DNA of 23,565 nt from Saccoglossus kowalevskii (lineage: Eukaryota > Hemichordata > Enteropneusta > Harrimaniidae). How positions within the stretch are numbered: position 1 is the first letter of the stretch; each line of letters opens with the position of its first letter. This document shows positions 23,336 to 23,565 of this stretch, in pieces. Below the pieces are notes generated by a model. That model worked only from the letters and a program-made list of their open reading frames with translations. It was not told the origin of the DNA and searched no databases. The position numbers and the translations under genes are program-made. Where the stretch lies: the NCBI RefSeq assembly GCF_000003605.2, contig NW_003156733.1:493420-516984 (forward strand), given 5' to 3'.

Positions 23336-23418
23336 ACTAAGTTTGGTGTTATCGTGTTATATGTTTCTCGGTAAATTTCCCATGGATACGCAGGAATGTC
23401 ATATGCTACTAGAATCAT
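23336..23418 (+). CDS. Cys-loop receptor exon 5: complete Cys-loop
   Basis: The exon has 83 bp, the standard size for this exon in the family. It gives one base completing Arg151, 27 codons (152-178) and one base of residue 179. The acceptor is TGTATTCATCTTAG and the donor GTAAGT. The peptide opens LSLVLS and holds the signature loop, Cys158 and Cys172 with exactly 13 residues between, containing FPMD, then HMLLES. In the family this disulphide loop sits at the junction of the extracellular and membrane domains and couples binding to gating. The first half of the loop is unusual: CYMFLGK where glycine receptors have CPMDLKN. The following exon is outside the window; 147 bp of intron 5 follow to the edge. 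Confidence 0.96.
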
Positions 23419-23565
23419 GTAAGTTTACTGTAGTATTTCCATCCTAGCACATAAGGAAATGCGAATTCTAAATACGCGCGTAAGCGTCCTCTAATAATAA
23501 AAACAAACATGGCTGCCACCAGCGTTTGACCAAACTCCACACAAAAAAGTTCACAGATTCAGTTA
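23419..23565 (+). other. Start of intron 5, running off the window
   Basis: Begins with GTAAGT. It contains a small CpG cluster (TACGCGCGTAAGCG, 23473-23486) and ATGGCTGCC at 23509-23517, which resembles a YY1 site. The next coding exon is not reached. Confidence 0.85.

Larger units (their letters stand above)
16659..23418 (+). other. Gene model: anionic Cys-loop (glycine/GABA/GluCl-like) receptor subunit, 5' five exons, 3' end outside window
   Basis: This entry joins the five exons listed separately. Splicing 74 + 89 + 68 + 221 + 83 nt gives 178 codons plus one base with no internal stop; intron phases are 2, 1, 0, 2 and 1. Every intron is GT-AG, and introns 1 to 4 are 2609, 2153, 701 and 762 bp. 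The product should be one subunit of a pentameric ligand-gated chloride channel at the cell surface. Only the first two thirds or so of the extracellular ligand-binding domain is present; the next exon, loops B and C and the four membrane helices lie to the right. The family is clear from WVPDLFF, NVLYSIR and a 13-residue Cys-loop. Glycine, GABA and glutamate receptors cannot be told apart with certainty; the wording is closest to glycine receptors (IFLRQ, DPRL, PDLFF, GNVLYSIR). Confidence 0.95.

Overview
This looks like animal (metazoan) nuclear DNA: AT-rich, no long uninterrupted coding region, no operons, and one gene split by GT-AG introns. I cannot fix the phylum. The receptor fragment sits between vertebrate glycine receptors and invertebrate ligand-gated chloride channels, and CpG content is patchy, which suggests an invertebrate, perhaps a lophotrochozoan.

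Two things are well supported. First, the right-hand 7 kb holds the 5' part of a plus-strand Cys-loop receptor gene of the glycine/GABA/glutamate-gated chloride channel type. Five exons (16659-16732, 19342-19430, 21584-21651, 22353-22573, 23336-23418) join in frame into 178 codons. They cover a signal peptide, the N-terminal helix, binding-site loops D, A and E, and the complete Cys-loop. Exons 3, 4 and 5 are 68, 221 and 83 bp, the ancestral sizes in this family, with matching phases. The remaining extracellular exons and all four membrane segments lie beyond the right edge.

Second, 4873-4942 on the plus strand folds as a complete type I hammerhead self-cleaving ribozyme: intact CTGATGA and GAAA core strands, a 9-bp stem II, a short stem III, the cleavage triplet GTA, and a two-part stem I with an internal loop. 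In animals such motifs mark retrozymes and Penelope-like elements. No reverse transcriptase is visible nearby, so this is probably a solitary copy or relic.

The rest of the left 16 kb shows no recognisable gene. It holds three perfect TGACGTCA sites (3652, 5365, 5702), one beside a pair of TAATCC sites 11 bp apart; a CpG-poor stretch with worn repeats (about 6.5-9.1 kb) contrasting with a CpG-dense stretch (about 12.4-13.6 kb); a (AT)16 microsatellite; and a few exon-like segments of doubtful status. A TATATAA box with an NRF-1-like site lies about 620 bp upstream of the receptor start codon and may be its promoter.
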